Source: Leeia oryzae DSM 17879
GTDB lineage: Bacteria > Pseudomonadota > Gammaproteobacteria > Burkholderiales > Leeiaceae
NCBI RefSeq assembly: GCF_000376945.1
Contig: NZ_AQXU01000020.1
Span: forward strand, 1 to 64,000
Reading direction: 5' to 3'
Length of the DNA stretch: 64,000 nucleotides
The position numbers were made by a program, and so were the translations under genes. Positions 18,530-28,359 of the stretch are shown one piece after another (positions within the stretch are counted from its first letter, which is position 1; each line of letters starts with the position of its first letter). The notes under the pieces are model-generated. The model was not told where the DNA came from. It made no database searches and saw only the letters and a program-made list of their open reading frames with translations.

Positions 18530-19165
18530 ATGTATTGTCCCGCCTCTTTCCGTCAGGATGACCCTGACACTCTCCGCTCCCTGATCAGTCACTTCCCCTT
18601 GGGGACGATTTTTACCTCGGTCAACGGACTTGAAGCAAACGCCGTCCCCTTTTTACTGGTTCAGCATGAGTCCGGGCAAACGCTGCAGGCACATATCGCC
18701 AGGGCGAACCCGCAGCTGGCCGCGTTCCGGACCGGCTGTGAAGTACTGGTGGTCTTCTACGGGCCAGACGCCTATGTCACCCCCGGCTGGTACCCCAGCA
18801 AAAAGGAAAATGGCAAACAAGTGCCAACCTGGAACTACACCATGATTCAGGTAAAAGGAAAAATCCGGGTGGTGGATGACCAAGACTGGGTGTACCAGCA
18901 AATCGGGCGACTGAGCAACCAGCAGGAATCTGGCCGTGCCGACCCCTGGCACATTACAGATGCGCCAGTGGATTACATCGAGACACAAATGAAGGCCATC
19001 ATCGGCATTGAAATTGCCATTGACGAGATCAAGGGCAAGTTCAAACTCAGCCAGAACCGCAGCCAGCAAGACTTTCAGGGGGTAGAAAACGGGCTCAGGT
19101 CAGAGGGCAAGATCGAGATAGCGGACTACATGCAAACGGCCAAAGGCAGCACGGCAGCCAAATGA
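18530..19165 (+). CDS. PaiB-family FMN-binding negative regulator
   Basis: The 211-residue protein has the typical PaiB pattern. It begins MYCPASFRQDDPDTL, then carries ALEANAVPFLL-like strands (GLEANAVPFLLVQHESG) and LQAHIARANPQL, followed by VVFYGPDAYVTPGWYPSK and VPTWNYTMIQVKG. The C-terminal helical part includes IIGIEIAIDEIKGKFKLSQN. In Bacillus PaiB is tied to control of sporulation and degradative enzymes, while in proteobacteria these are flavin split-barrel proteins of uncertain role, often beside MocR regulators. That arrangement is seen here, with divergent transcription. No strong Shine-Dalgarno is obvious (AGAGAGAAAAT precedes the ATG). Confidence 0.85.
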   Translation: MYCPASFRQDDPDTLRSLISHFPLGTIFTSVNGLEANAVPFLLVQHESGQTLQAHIARANPQLAAFRTGCEVLVVFYGPDAYVTPGWYPSKKENGKQVPTWNYTMIQVKGKIRVVDDQDWVYQQIGRLSNQQESGRADPWHITDAPVDYIETQMKAIIGIEIAIDEIKGKFKLSQNRSQQDFQGVENGLRSEGKIEIADYMQTAKGSTAAK

Positions 19166-19387
19166 CTTCACCCGCTGCGCTCCCGTTGCCGGATACGCAA
19201 ATAACAAGAGTGCATAGCCCGCGATGTTTGATTACATTCGGATTTGCCATCATAATTCCGCTATTCGGCCTTGGGGGAGCAACCCCAGATCGCATTCGAG
19301 CAACGCCAATCAGCGCTTAGCGCTTTACCCGGTGTCGTAGAAGGCCGGGGAAGTCAATTATTTTTAGCGCTATTTTGGAGTTCTCTC

Positions 19388-21592
19388 ATGGAAATCAAGG
19401 TCAACTTTCTCGACAAGCTTCGTCTGGAAGCCAAGTTCGACGATTTCACGGTCATTGCCGATCAGCCCATCCGTTACAAGGGCGATGGCTCTGCACCAGG
19501 ACCGTTTGATTACTTTCTGGCCTCGTCAGCCCTGTGTGCAGCTTACTTCGTGAAGTTGTATTGCAGCACCCGCAATATCCCGACCGAGAACATACGCCTG
19601 TCGCAGAACAATATTGTCGATCCGGAAAACCGCTACAAACAGATTTTCAAGATTCAGGTCGAGCTGCCGGAAGACATCTCCGCCAAAGACCGTGAAGGCA
19701 TTCTGCGTTCTATCGACCGTTGCACGGTGAAAAAGGTAGTGCAGACCGGGCCGGAATTCATCATTGAAGAAGTTGAAAACCTGGATGCAGACGCCCAGGC
19801 ACTATTGACGGTGAATCCGGATACCCACACCAGCACCTTTATCCCGGGCAAGGATCTGCCGCTGGAGCAAACCATTGCCAATATGTCGGCGGTGCTGGCT
19901 GCGCTGGGCATCAAGATCGAAATCGCCTCCTGGCGCAACCTGGTGCCCAATGTCTGGTCACTGCACATCCGCGATGCGCACTCCCCGATGTGCTTTACCA
20001 ACGGCAAGGGCTCCACCAAGGAAAGCGCGCTGGCATCGGCACTGGGCGAATATATCGAACGCCTGAGCTGCAATCACTTCTACAACGACCAGTATTGGGG
20101 AGAGGACATCGGCAACGCACCGTTCGTGCACTACCCGGAAGAGCGCTGGTTCAAGCCGGGCCGAAAAGACGCACTGCCTGCCGGACTTCTGGACGAATAT
20201 TGTCTGGAGATTTACAACCCGGATGGCGAGCTGCGTGCCTCCCATTTGTTTGATACCAACTCCGGCAATACCGAACGCGGCATCTGTGCACTACCGTATG
20301 TGCGCCAGTCAGACGGCGAGGTGGTGTACTTCCCCACCAATCTGATCGATAACCTGTACCTGAGCAACGGCATGAGCGCCGGCAATACGCTGGCAGAAGC
20401 ACAGGTGCAATGTCTGTCAGAAATTTTCGAGCGTGCGGTCAAGCGCGAAATCCTGGAGGGCGAAATTGCATTGCCGGATGTACCGGCAGAAGTCCTGGCC
20501 AAATACCCTGGCATTGTCGCCGGCATTCAGGGGCTGGAAGAGCAAGGCTTTCCGGTGCTGGTCAAGGATGCATCGCTGGGTGGTGAATTTCCGGTCATGT
20601 GCGTTACGCTGATGAACCCGCGTACCGGCGGTGTGTTTGCCTCGTTTGGCGCACACCCAAGCCTGGAAGTCGCACTAGAACGCAGCCTGACCGAGTTGCT
20701 GCAAGGTCGCAGTTTTGAAGGCCTGAACGACTTGCCTCGCCCTACCTTCGAGAGTAATGCCGTTACAGAGCCGAACAACTTTGTCGAACACTTCATCGAC
20801 TCTAGCGGTGTGGTGTCATGGCGCTTCTTTAGTGCCAAAGCAGATTACGAATTTGTGGAATGGGATTTCTCCGGTCAGGGTGAAAACTCTAACGCGGATG
20901 AAGCCGCCACGCTGTTAGGCATTCTCGAAGGCATGGGCAAAGAAGTGTACATGGCCGTGTACGACCAGCTGGGGGCAACAGCCTGCCGCATTCTGGTACC
21001 GGACTATTCGGAAGTCTATCCGGTGGAAGATCTGGTCTGGGATAACACGAACAAAGCACTGCAATTCCGTGAGGACATCCTGAACCTGCATCGCCTGGAT
21101 GACGACGCGCTGGCTGCCCTGCTGGAACGTCTGGAAGACAGCGAAGAGGACGACTACACCAACATCATCACCCTGATCGGCATCGAGTTTGATGAAAATA
21201 CCGTCTGGGGTCAGCTGACCATTCTGGAATTGAAACTGCTGATCAACCTCGCCCTGCGGCAATTCGAAGAGGCGAAAGAACGGGTAGAAGCCTTCCTGCA
21301 ATACAACGACAACACGGTTGATCGTGTCTTGTTCTATCAGGCCATGGATGTGGTGCTGGAAGTGTTGCTGGACGACGAGCTGGAACTGGAACACTACGAG
21401 ACCAATTTCCGTCGCATGTTTGGCAATGAGCGCATGGATGCCGTGATCGGTTCTGTTGAAGGCAGTGTCCGATTCTTTGGTCTGACCCCCACCAGCATGA
21501 AGCTGGAAGGTCTGGACAGACATCAGCGCCTGATCGACAGCTACAAAAAACTGCACATAGCCCGCGCCCGGGTAGCCGGTATCTCCGGTTAA
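19388..21592 (+). CDS. ycaO: OsmC-domain/YcaO-domain protein
   Basis: The start at 19388 (734 residues) has GGAG 7 bases upstream; the longer frame to 19271 has no support. Residues 1-160 form an OsmC-like domain (FLASSALCAAYFVKLYC). The YcaO domain follows, with STKESALASALGEYIERLSC and AQVQCLSEIFERAVKREI, the acidic motifs that bind ATP and magnesium in YcaO enzymes. The last 180 residues are a helical tail rich in D, E and L (ERLEDSEEDDY). E. coli YcaO assists RimO in beta-methylthiolation of ribosomal protein S12, and this architecture is the usual form of that subgroup. It is not a peptide cyclodehydratase for RiPPs here, since no precursor or partner genes are near. Confidence 0.85.
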   Translation: MEIKVNFLDKLRLEAKFDDFTVIADQPIRYKGDGSAPGPFDYFLASSALCAAYFVKLYCSTRNIPTENIRLSQNNIVDPENRYKQIFKIQVELPEDISAKDREGILRSIDRCTVKKVVQTGPEFIIEEVENLDADAQALLTVNPDTHTSTFIPGKDLPLEQTIANMSAVLAALGIKIEIASWRNLVPNVWSLHIRDAHSPMCFTNGKGSTKESALASALGEYIERLSCNHFYNDQYWGEDIGNAPFVHYPEERWFKPGRKDALPAGLLDEYCLEIYNPDGELRASHLFDTNSGNTERGICALPYVRQSDGEVVYFPTNLIDNLYLSNGMSAGNTLAEAQVQCLSEIFERAVKREILEGEIALPDVPAEVLAKYPGIVAGIQGLEEQGFPVLVKDASLGGEFPVMCVTLMNPRTGGVFASFGAHPSLEVALERSLTELLQGRSFEGLNDLPRPTFESNAVTEPNNFVEHFIDSSGVVSWRFFSAKADYEFVEWDFSGQGENSNADEAATLLGILEGMGKEVYMAVYDQLGATACRILVPDYSEVYPVEDLVWDNTNKALQFREDILNLHRLDDDALAALLERLEDSEEDDYTNIITLIGIEFDENTVWGQLTILELKLLINLALRQFEEAKERVEAFLQYNDNTVDRVLFYQAMDVVLEVLLDDELELEHYETNFRRMFGNERMDAVIGSVEGSVRFFGLTPTSMKLEGLDRHQRLIDSYKKLHIARARVAGISG

Positions 21593-21679
21593 ACGCTGGC
21601 ACAAAAGGCAAGCCCTGAAACATCCGGATCACAGTCGTTTGTTTTTAAGTGCTTGCCTCTTTCTGCGCCCTCGGCCTTC

Positions 21680-21707
21680 CGCCCTGATGCATCGCTGCGT
21701 CAGGGCG
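21680..21707 (+). terminator. Hairpin terminator after ycaO
   Basis: CGCCCTGA (21680-21687) pairs with TCAGGGCG (21700-21707) across a 12-base loop and is followed by TTGGTTTATT. It lies about 90 bases after the YcaO stop. The U-tract is imperfect. Confidence 0.6.
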
Positions 21708-21798
21708 TTGGTTTATTGGCTGCCGCACAAAAGATGGCCGCCTTGAATACGGGCATTTTGCACTCGCCAGCTGGACTCAACTGCTTTTTCATCTCCGG

Positions 21799-22278
21799 TC
21801 ATGCATTCACAAAGTCCGTGATGGGTAGCTTGTTGGTCATTTTCATTTCCCGCAGCGAGATATTGGTGCGGATGCTTAACACACCCGGCAACTTGCGCAG
21901 CACTTTCTCGACAAACCGGCTATAGTCATCCAGATCCCGGGCTACCACCTGCAATAAAAAGTCAGCTTCTCCTGTGGTGTTGTGGCAGGCCAATACGTTG
22001 GGACACACCTGTATGATCTTCTCAAAGGCTGCGGTGACCTCTTCGCTATGTTGTGTACAGACAATCTGCACAAACGCCATGACCCCGATCCCGAGCTTGC
22101 GGCGGTTCAGCACCGCCTGATATCCCTCTATCACCCCAGACTCTTCCAGGCGTTTTTGACGCCGCCAGCAAGAGGCTTCACTCATGGAGAGTTGCTCTGC
22201 GAGTTTGGCATTGGATAAGCGTCCATCCTGTTGCAAACGGTCTGCGATTGCAATGTCTACCTTATCAATTGCATCCAT
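21799..22278 (-). CDS. Lrp/AsnC-family transcriptional regulator
   Basis: The 159-residue protein has an AsnC-type helix-turn-helix at about residues 4-60 (GRLSNAKLAEQLSMSEASCWRRQKRL) and a C-terminal RAM ligand-binding domain (VMAFVQIVC, CHNTTGEADFLLQVVA, LPGVLSIRTNISL). I chose ATG 22278, with AAGGAA upstream, over the TTG at 22296. Lrp-type proteins form octamers that sense amino acids or related small molecules. It is divergent from a zinc alcohol dehydrogenase with a 134-base gap, so that gene is the likely target. Confidence 0.85.
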   Translation of the reverse strand: MDAIDKVDIAIADRLQQDGRLSNAKLAEQLSMSEASCWRRQKRLEESGVIEGYQAVLNRRKLGIGVMAFVQIVCTQHSEEVTAAFEKIIQVCPNVLACHNTTGEADFLLQVVARDLDDYSRFVEKVLRKLPGVLSIRTNISLREMKMTNKLPITDFVNA

Positions 22279-22412
22279 CCTGAAAGATTCCTTCAAATAT
22301 ACGTGGCAAACGAAAGCTTAAGCCGTATTACTTGCCTCTACAAGATAAAATAGAAAGGTAATTTCATAGGGATTCTGCATAATAAAAGCATCATTCAACG
22401 AGGGAGCCCAAG

Positions 22413-23453
22413 ATGAAAGCAGTTGTCTATGAGTCATTTTCTACCGCCCCGCAACTCATGCAGGTACCAGACCCGACACCTACTGATCACGGGGTAGTCA
22501 TCAAAGTAAAAGCCACCGGTGTATGCAGAAGCGACTGGCACGGCTGGGTAGGACATGACCCGGATATCCGACTTCCGCATGTGCCGGGGCATGAATTCTC
22601 TGGCACGGTAGAAGCCGTAGGCAAACAAGTCACCAAATGGCGCGTGGGCGACCGGGTAACGGTGCCGTTTGTAGCGGGGTGTGGCCACTGCCCCGAGTGC
22701 CACTCTGGCAACCAGCAAGTCTGTGATCATCAATTCCAGCCGGGTTTTACGCACTGGGGTTCATTTGCCGAGTATGTAGAAGTACATCTGGCGGATCTCA
22801 ATCTGGTCGCCTTGCCAGAGACACTAGACTTTACGACCGCCGCCAGCCTCGGATGCCGGTTTGTCACGTCGTTCCGTGCCGTTGTGGATCAGGGCAAAAC
22901 ATCAGCCGGTCAGTGGGTAGCCGTGCACGGGTGTGGCGGTGTCGGGCTCTCTGCCATCATGATCGCCAATGCGGTGGGCGCCAATGTCATTGCCATTGAT
23001 ATTTCGGATGACAAACTAAGCCTCGCCCGTTCACTGGGAGCGGTTGCCACTATTAATGCCAGCAACGTCGCCAACGTGGTGGAAGCCGTCCAGGAAATTA
23101 CCAAAGGGGGAGCACACGTCTCTCTGGATGCACTGGGGCACCCGATCACATGTTTTAATTCCATCAGCAACCTGCGCAAACGCGGTAAGCATGTCCAGAT
23201 CGGGCTGATGCTGGGCGAGCACAGCACACCGGCTATCCCCATGAGCAAGGTCATTGCCAATGAGCTGGAAATTCTGGGCAGCCATGGCATGCAAGCCCAC
23301 CGCTACGATGCCATGTTCGCCATGCTGGCCTCTGGCAAGCTGCAACCGGAAAAACTGATAGGCCGGACCATTAACCTTGAGCAATCCATTGAGGTGCTGA
23401 TGAACATGGACAAATTCGAAGTGGCAGGCGTGACCGTGGTGACGGAATTCTAG
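22413..23453 (+). CDS. Zinc-dependent alcohol dehydrogenase
   Basis: This 346-residue medium-chain dehydrogenase has the catalytic zinc ligands C38, H60 and E61 (LPHVPGHEF). The structural zinc loop has cysteines 90, 93, 96 and 104 ([16 protein letters not shown]). The Rossmann motif is [14 protein letters not shown] near residue 170, followed by an acidic residue in IAIDISDDK, which favours NAD over NADP. Ribosome site GGGAG lies 7 bases before the ATG. The substrate cannot be read from sequence. Divergent transcription from an Lrp regulator suggests control by an amino acid or its breakdown product. Confidence 0.85.
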   Translation: MKAVVYESFSTAPQLMQVPDPTPTDHGVVIKVKATGVCRSDWHGWVGHDPDIRLPHVPGHEFSGTVEAVGKQVTKWRVGDRVTVPFVAGCGHCPECHSGNQQVCDHQFQPGFTHWGSFAEYVEVHLADLNLVALPETLDFTTAASLGCRFVTSFRAVVDQGKTSAGQWVAVHGCGGVGLSAIMIANAVGANVIAIDISDDKLSLARSLGAVATINASNVANVVEAVQEITKGGAHVSLDALGHPITCFNSISNLRKRGKHVQIGLMLGEHSTPAIPMSKVIANELEILGSHGMQAHRYDAMFAMLASGKLQPEKLIGRTINLEQSIEVLMNMDKFEVAGVTVVTEF

Positions 23454-23488
23454 GCAAGCAACGCACCAAACTGGTATCGCACTTGTTG

Positions 23489-23516
23489 AGCGTCCCCACA
23501 CTTGCCGTGGGGCGCT
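23489..23516 (+). terminator. GC-rich hairpin after the alcohol dehydrogenase
   Basis: AGCGTCCCCAC (23489-23499) pairs with GTGGGGCGCT (23507-23516), with one bulged T. No U-tract follows on either strand, so termination efficiency is uncertain. Confidence 0.5.
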
Positions 23517-23707
23517 TGATCAACATTGTCCATGACAAAGTTGATGCGGGCATTTAGCGTGAGAACACTTGTCCTGGAATGCAATTGCATGCTATCTGGC
23601 ATTTCAGCGCTACGTCGAACCCATGTCCTGTCTGGTTAAACCCTGAATGGCTGAAGGAGCCAATCTGCGACTTTCATGCAAAATACCTGCGGTCTGGATG
23701 CTAACGG

Positions 23708-23890
23708 CTAGAACGAGGGTGGCGTCACCGCGCTAATGATGGAGCTTTCTCCCTCAAACACGTTTTTGAAACTGTGTGGCAGCCGGCTGTCAAAATAATA
23801 GGCATCACCCGGTTTCAGAATTTCGCTTTGAGACCCAACCGTAACCTCTACCGCGCCAGTAACGACGACCCCAGCTTCTTGCGCGTCATA
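23708..23890 (-). pseudogene. Remnant of a cupin-type transcriptional regulator (C-terminal part)
   Basis: On the minus strand, 60 codons from 23890 to the TAG at 23710-23708 read as a cupin C-terminus: EAGVVVTGAVEVTVGSQ, then EILKPGDAYYFDSRLPHSF and ESSIISAVTPPSF. This is the typical end of XRE-cupin regulators. The frame is closed just upstream by a TAG at 23893-23891, and no start or helix-turn-helix is present. It therefore looks like the tail of a gene that lost its N-terminal two thirds. It sits in the 589-base gap between the alcohol dehydrogenase and pobA, which otherwise holds only hairpins. A sequencing frameshift cannot be excluded, but upstream DNA does not continue the domain in any frame I checked. 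Confidence 0.65.
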
Positions 23891-23931
23891 CTAACTAATT
23901 TTCGGGATATCTGGATGGGGAAGGTCAAGAC

Positions 23932-23959
23932 AGCTACTTTATAAAAGTGCTATTTTTTT
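23932..23959 (+). terminator. Weak hairpin with T-run upstream of pobA
   Basis: AGCTACTTT (23932-23940) pairs with AAAGTGCT (23944-23951) with one bulge, followed by a run of seven T at 23953-23959. It may stop read-through into pobA or be part of its control region. The stem is short and AT-rich. Confidence 0.3.
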
Positions 23960-24036
23960 GCTGAAAATTGCCTTACATAGCACCGTGGTTTCTTTAGAGA
24001 ATATGTTTCTAAAACTTTGATGTATGTCAGGAGTGA

Positions 24037-25224
<1,188 letters not shown>

Positions 25225-25241
25225 GCAGTGTAAAGCTTGAA

Positions 25242-25301
25242 TCTTGAACCTTGTACCAACCATTCTGCTGCTGATGGAGAATTGAGGGGCAAGGTTCAAG
25301 A
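25242..25301. terminator. Long inverted repeat between pobA and vanB
   Basis: TCTTGAACCTTG (25242-25253) and CAAGGTTCAAGA (25290-25301) form a perfect 12-bp stem. The loop contains a nested ATTCT/AGAAT pair. The genes are convergent, so it could end both transcripts, although no U-tract is obvious. Confidence 0.55.
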
Positions 25302-25310
25302 GCCAGTCAC

Positions 25311-26249
25311 CTAATAATCCAGAATCAATTCCCCCACCCCCCTTGATACACAGGGCAAAAAGCAGCCATTGCCTTTTTCTTCCTCGCTCAGGTAGGCGTC
25401 AAGATGTATGGGGGTTCCACCTTCCAGCTGGACCATGCACGTGCCGCAAACGCCTTGCTCGCAGGAAGTTGGAATATCAATACCGGACTGTGCTAGGGCA
25501 TGAATGACAGTCTGCTCTGCAGATATCGGAATCACTTGCCCAGACCGGGTTAATCTGACAGAGAACTTGGCGGAAAGCAGTACTGGGTTTGCGGGTTTAA
25601 AATGTTCCTGATGAAGTTTGTCTGTATCCCAACCCGCAGACACCGCGCTTGAGATGACCATCTCGATAAAACCTGCTGGTCCGCATACATAAAGGTGAGC
25701 GTCTTTGGGCTGATCCTTGAGTACTTTGTGAATGTCAAATCGATCGCCCTCTGGTTGATCACTAAAATAGTAGTTGGAATAAGATGCCAGGTGAGTAGTC
25801 ATCAAGCGTGGTAAAAACGCAGCTCGGCTTTGGTTACGACTCACATAGTGAAGTTCAAAAGAGCCGTTCTCTGCAGATAATTGCTCTGCCATGCTAAGTA
25901 TCGGGGTAATGCCGATGCCACCCGCAATCAAGATGGAATGGGATGCACCATCTGACATTGGAAATAGATTGCGGGGTTCACTGATGGATAGCGCATCACC
26001 AACCTTTAATGCATGCGCTTTAATTGAACCACCTCTTGATGCTTTATCTCGTAGCACTGCTATCTGATAAGTTTGGTGTCTGGATGGCGGGTTACACAAC
26101 GAATATTGCCTGCACAGATTCGGGCCAAGAAAAACATCAATATGGGCGCCAGCGCTGAAGGCAGGTAATGGCTTACCGTCTGCGCTGGCCAAGGTCAGAC
26201 ATACGATATCTTCAGCGGCACAGTATTTATCTACAATCACGACGTCCAT
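25311..26249 (-). CDS. vanB: Vanillate O-demethylase, reductase subunit
   Basis: This 312-residue reductase passes electrons from NAD(P)H through FMN and a [2Fe-2S] centre to VanA. The N-terminal half is the FMN/NAD oxidoreductase part (CRQYSLCNPP, then LIAGGIGITPILSMA, and YVCGPAGFIE). The C-terminal plant-type ferredoxin has CEQGVCGTCMVQL with the fourth cysteine in CFLPC. I chose ATG 26249 because GAGGA lies just upstream and it follows the vanA stop by 7 bases. The TTG at 26276 would overlap vanA. It is co-transcribed with vanA. Confidence 0.93.
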   Translation of the reverse strand: MDVVIVDKYCAAEDIVCLTLASADGKPLPAFSAGAHIDVFLGPNLCRQYSLCNPPSRHQTYQIAVLRDKASRGGSIKAHALKVGDALSISEPRNLFPMSDGASHSILIAGGIGITPILSMAEQLSAENGSFELHYVSRNQSRAAFLPRLMTTHLASYSNYYFSDQPEGDRFDIHKVLKDQPKDAHLYVCGPAGFIEMVISSAVSAGWDTDKLHQEHFKPANPVLLSAKFSVRLTRSGQVIPISAEQTVIHALAQSGIDIPTSCEQGVCGTCMVQLEGGTPIHLDAYLSEEEKGNGCFLPCVSRGVGELILDY

Positions 26250-26256
26250 GGCGTCC

Positions 26257-27285
26257 TCACTTAGTCTCAGCTGCAATCAGACGGTCAATGACCTTCCTCG
26301 CCTGGACACCACCACTGTCGATGTTCAGTTTCAGCAATTTCCTTTCGGGATTTGCCAGTAAATTCCGCTGCTGAGACTCCAGCATTTCCTGGTCTTCCGC
26401 AAAAATCCGGCCTTGTCCTTCGCGGATGGTGGCCGTGAGCGCTGCATCATTTACTTTAAATTTTCTCGCCATTCCCCAGAAATACCAGATCGACGAGTCT
26501 GTTTCAGGGGTAATAAAGTCTACCACCACACTACTGGCTTTAATAGCGTCATCAGCTTCGTAGCCACCTCTTCCTGCATAGGCTACCCCCACCTCAATCA
26601 TGACGTGACTGGGAGGCGTAAAGCGGCAAATTTGCCAACGGTCACATAATGCAGTTGGATCAAGCTCATTGAGCCTCAATGCATTAGCCCAAAATGGCGG
26701 CGGTGCAATGTTGTGCATGTGTCTGCTGGTAACCACCATATCGCCTTCAACTACGGTTTGGGGCGGTGCGTCCTCTATTTCCGGCTGACCGATGCTGCTG
26801 GAATGTACATAGGTTTCGTGAGTCAAATCCATCAGATTATCAATCATGAGTCGATAATCACATCCAATATGATAAAGCCCACCACCATAGGCCCAGTTAT
26901 CGCTGTCTGCCCATGTCAGTACTGGCAATTTGGACACATCAGCAGTCTCGGCATCTGCAGCCCAAAGCCAGATAAATCCATATTTTTCCTCAACGGCAAA
27001 GCGTTTGATGGATGGAAAGCCCCCTACTCGCTGACCTGGCATCCCGGCACACTTACCCTGATCACTGATTGCCAGACCGTGATAACCACAGACGATATTG
27101 CCATCTCTGACAAAACCCAGTGATAGCGGCGCACCGCGATGGGGACAAAAATCCTCCAGTGCGGTAACCTTCCCTGCTACATTTCTAAAAAATACTAGCT
27201 TCTGATTGCAAACCGTTCTTGCAAGCGGCTTTTCGGCAATCTCTTCGCTGGTTGCTGCGACATACCAAGCATTTTTGATGAACAT
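26257..27285 (-). CDS. vanA: Vanillate O-demethylase, oxygenase subunit
   Basis: The Rieske oxygenase converts vanillate to protocatechuate and formaldehyde. The Rieske ligands are C47, H49, C66 and H69 (CPHRGAPLSLG and CGYHG). The mononuclear iron site is in DNLMDLTHETYVH near residue 155. The length, 342 residues, fits the family. GAGGAG lies 6-7 bases before the ATG. It is divergent from a LysR gene, and the region between them carries a palindrome nearly identical to one upstream of ech, which suggests control by the MarR regulator at 37.4 kb. Formaldehyde made here must be handled by genes outside the window or not recognised. Confidence 0.94.
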   Translation of the reverse strand: MFIKNAWYVAATSEEIAEKPLARTVCNQKLVFFRNVAGKVTALEDFCPHRGAPLSLGFVRDGNIVCGYHGLAISDQGKCAGMPGQRVGGFPSIKRFAVEEKYGFIWLWAADAETADVSKLPVLTWADSDNWAYGGGLYHIGCDYRLMIDNLMDLTHETYVHSSSIGQPEIEDAPPQTVVEGDMVVTSRHMHNIAPPPFWANALRLNELDPTALCDRWQICRFTPPSHVMIEVGVAYAGRGGYEADDAIKASSVVVDFITPETDSSIWYFWGMARKFKVNDAALTATIREGQGRIFAEDQEMLESQQRNLLANPERKLLKLNIDSGGVQARKVIDRLIAAETK

Positions 27286-27328
27286 TCACGTCTCCTCACT
27301 TTATGGGTGGTCATATTTTTAATCCATT

Positions 27329-27347
27329 ATGTCAGGTAGCCTGATAT
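27329..27347. promoter_or_regulatory. Candidate MarR operator in the vanA/LysR divergent region
   Basis: ATGTCAGG-TAG-CCTGATAT is a 19-bp inverted repeat with one mismatched pair. It matches the perfect palindrome in front of ech (37916-37934) at 17 of 19 positions. It lies 44 bases upstream of vanA. The AT-rich DNA on its right side (27348-27360) could hold the vanA -10 box on the minus strand. Confidence 0.65.
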
Positions 27348-27396
27348 TATTAAAATTTATTCGCGTGATATCAGACATAAACGGAGTGAATAAGCC

Positions 27397-28299
27397 ATGC
27401 AGGAAAACAGACTGGATCTGAATCTGATTCGAATGTTCATTGCGCTATTTGAAACCGGCAGTGTCACACTGGCAGCCGAGAGATTTCACATCACACAGCC
27501 CGCAATGAGTAATGGTCTCTCAAGGCTAAGATTACTGCTAGATGACCCACTATTTGTGCAAACCCGCCAAGGGATGACACCAACTGCATACGCTTCAAAA
27601 ATTTATCCTGACCTGAGCCAAGCCATGCATTTGGTGCTAAGCACGCTAGGAAGAAACACCGCACGCCCTGCTTTCACACCAGAGGCCAGTACCTTCAGTT
27701 TGAAACTGCATATGACAGATTTTGCACAAGTGGCATTTCTGCCAAGGCTGATATCGGAAATGCAGCATCATGCCCCCCATTGCAGCTTGAAGGTAGTGTC
27801 CCTATCAAACGAAAGCATCCTTGGTGCACTTGAAAATAATGAGCTGGATTTTGTATTTGGGCGGATGCCGGAGAAAATGCCGCACAAGATTGATCATGTG
27901 ACTCTGTTCAGAGAACAGTATGTTGTATTGATGAGAAAAGAACATCCGTTGTCGAAACGGCAGCTTACAAAAGCAGACTATTTGGGCGCAGGACATGCAC
28001 TTGTGTCAGCAGGATCGCATCAAGCCATTGAACGACTCTTGAAACGGAAGAAAGCCAGCGTTCTGCTGACAACCCAGAACTTTCTGGTCGTAGCTCAAAT
28101 CCTTCAGGCATCAGACCTGATAGCCACCGTCCCTAGTCGCCTGGCCGTGCAGTTGTGCCTCTCAGGCAGCTTTGTACAGACAGCCATTCCGTTTGATCTG
28201 CCGCACTTCGATGTCAACATGATGTGGGATAAAACCAGGGCCAATGAACCTGAACAGGCATGGGCGCGAGGATTGTTTGAGACTATTCTTGCAGAATAG
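27397..28299 (+). CDS. LysR-family regulator divergent from vanAB
   Basis: The 300-residue protein has the LysR helix-turn-helix at about residues 8-65 (FIALFETGSVTLAAERFHITQPAMSNGLSRLR). The substrate domain follows, with KLHMTDFAQVAFLPRL and DFVFGRMPEKMPHKIDH. The pattern is close to NodD/NahR-like regulators that respond to aromatic compounds. It is transcribed away from vanA with a 111-base gap, so vanAB is the likely target with vanillate or protocatechuate as effector. This is inference. The same gap carries the MarR-type palindrome, so the promoter may respond to two regulators. Confidence 0.87.
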   Translation: MQENRLDLNLIRMFIALFETGSVTLAAERFHITQPAMSNGLSRLRLLLDDPLFVQTRQGMTPTAYASKIYPDLSQAMHLVLSTLGRNTARPAFTPEASTFSLKLHMTDFAQVAFLPRLISEMQHHAPHCSLKVVSLSNESILGALENNELDFVFGRMPEKMPHKIDHVTLFREQYVVLMRKEHPLSKRQLTKADYLGAGHALVSAGSHQAIERLLKRKKASVLLTTQNFLVVAQILQASDLIATVPSRLAVQLCLSGSFVQTAIPFDLPHFDVNMMWDKTRANEPEQAWARGLFETILAE

Positions 28300-28324
28300 C
28301 CCATTGTGAATGAAATGTGCTGAG

Positions 28325-28353
28325 CCTCTTCTGACATCCAGTGTCAGAAGAGG
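28325..28353. terminator. Bidirectional hairpin between LysR and the lig operon end
   Basis: CCTCTTCTGACA (28325-28336) and TGTCAGAAGAGG (28342-28353) form a perfect 12-bp stem with a 5-base loop, between two convergent genes. Neither side shows a strong U-tract. Confidence 0.65.
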
Positions 28354-28359
28354 TACCCA

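Noticed and set aside
19388..21592. YcaO as part of a RiPP cyclodehydratase cluster
   Set aside because: The OsmC fusion is the housekeeping form, and there is no precursor peptide, partner protein, protease or exporter nearby.
25242..25301. Riboswitch in the pobA/vanB gap
   Set aside because: It lies downstream of both convergent genes, so it cannot act as a leader; a terminator or mRNA end structure is simpler.
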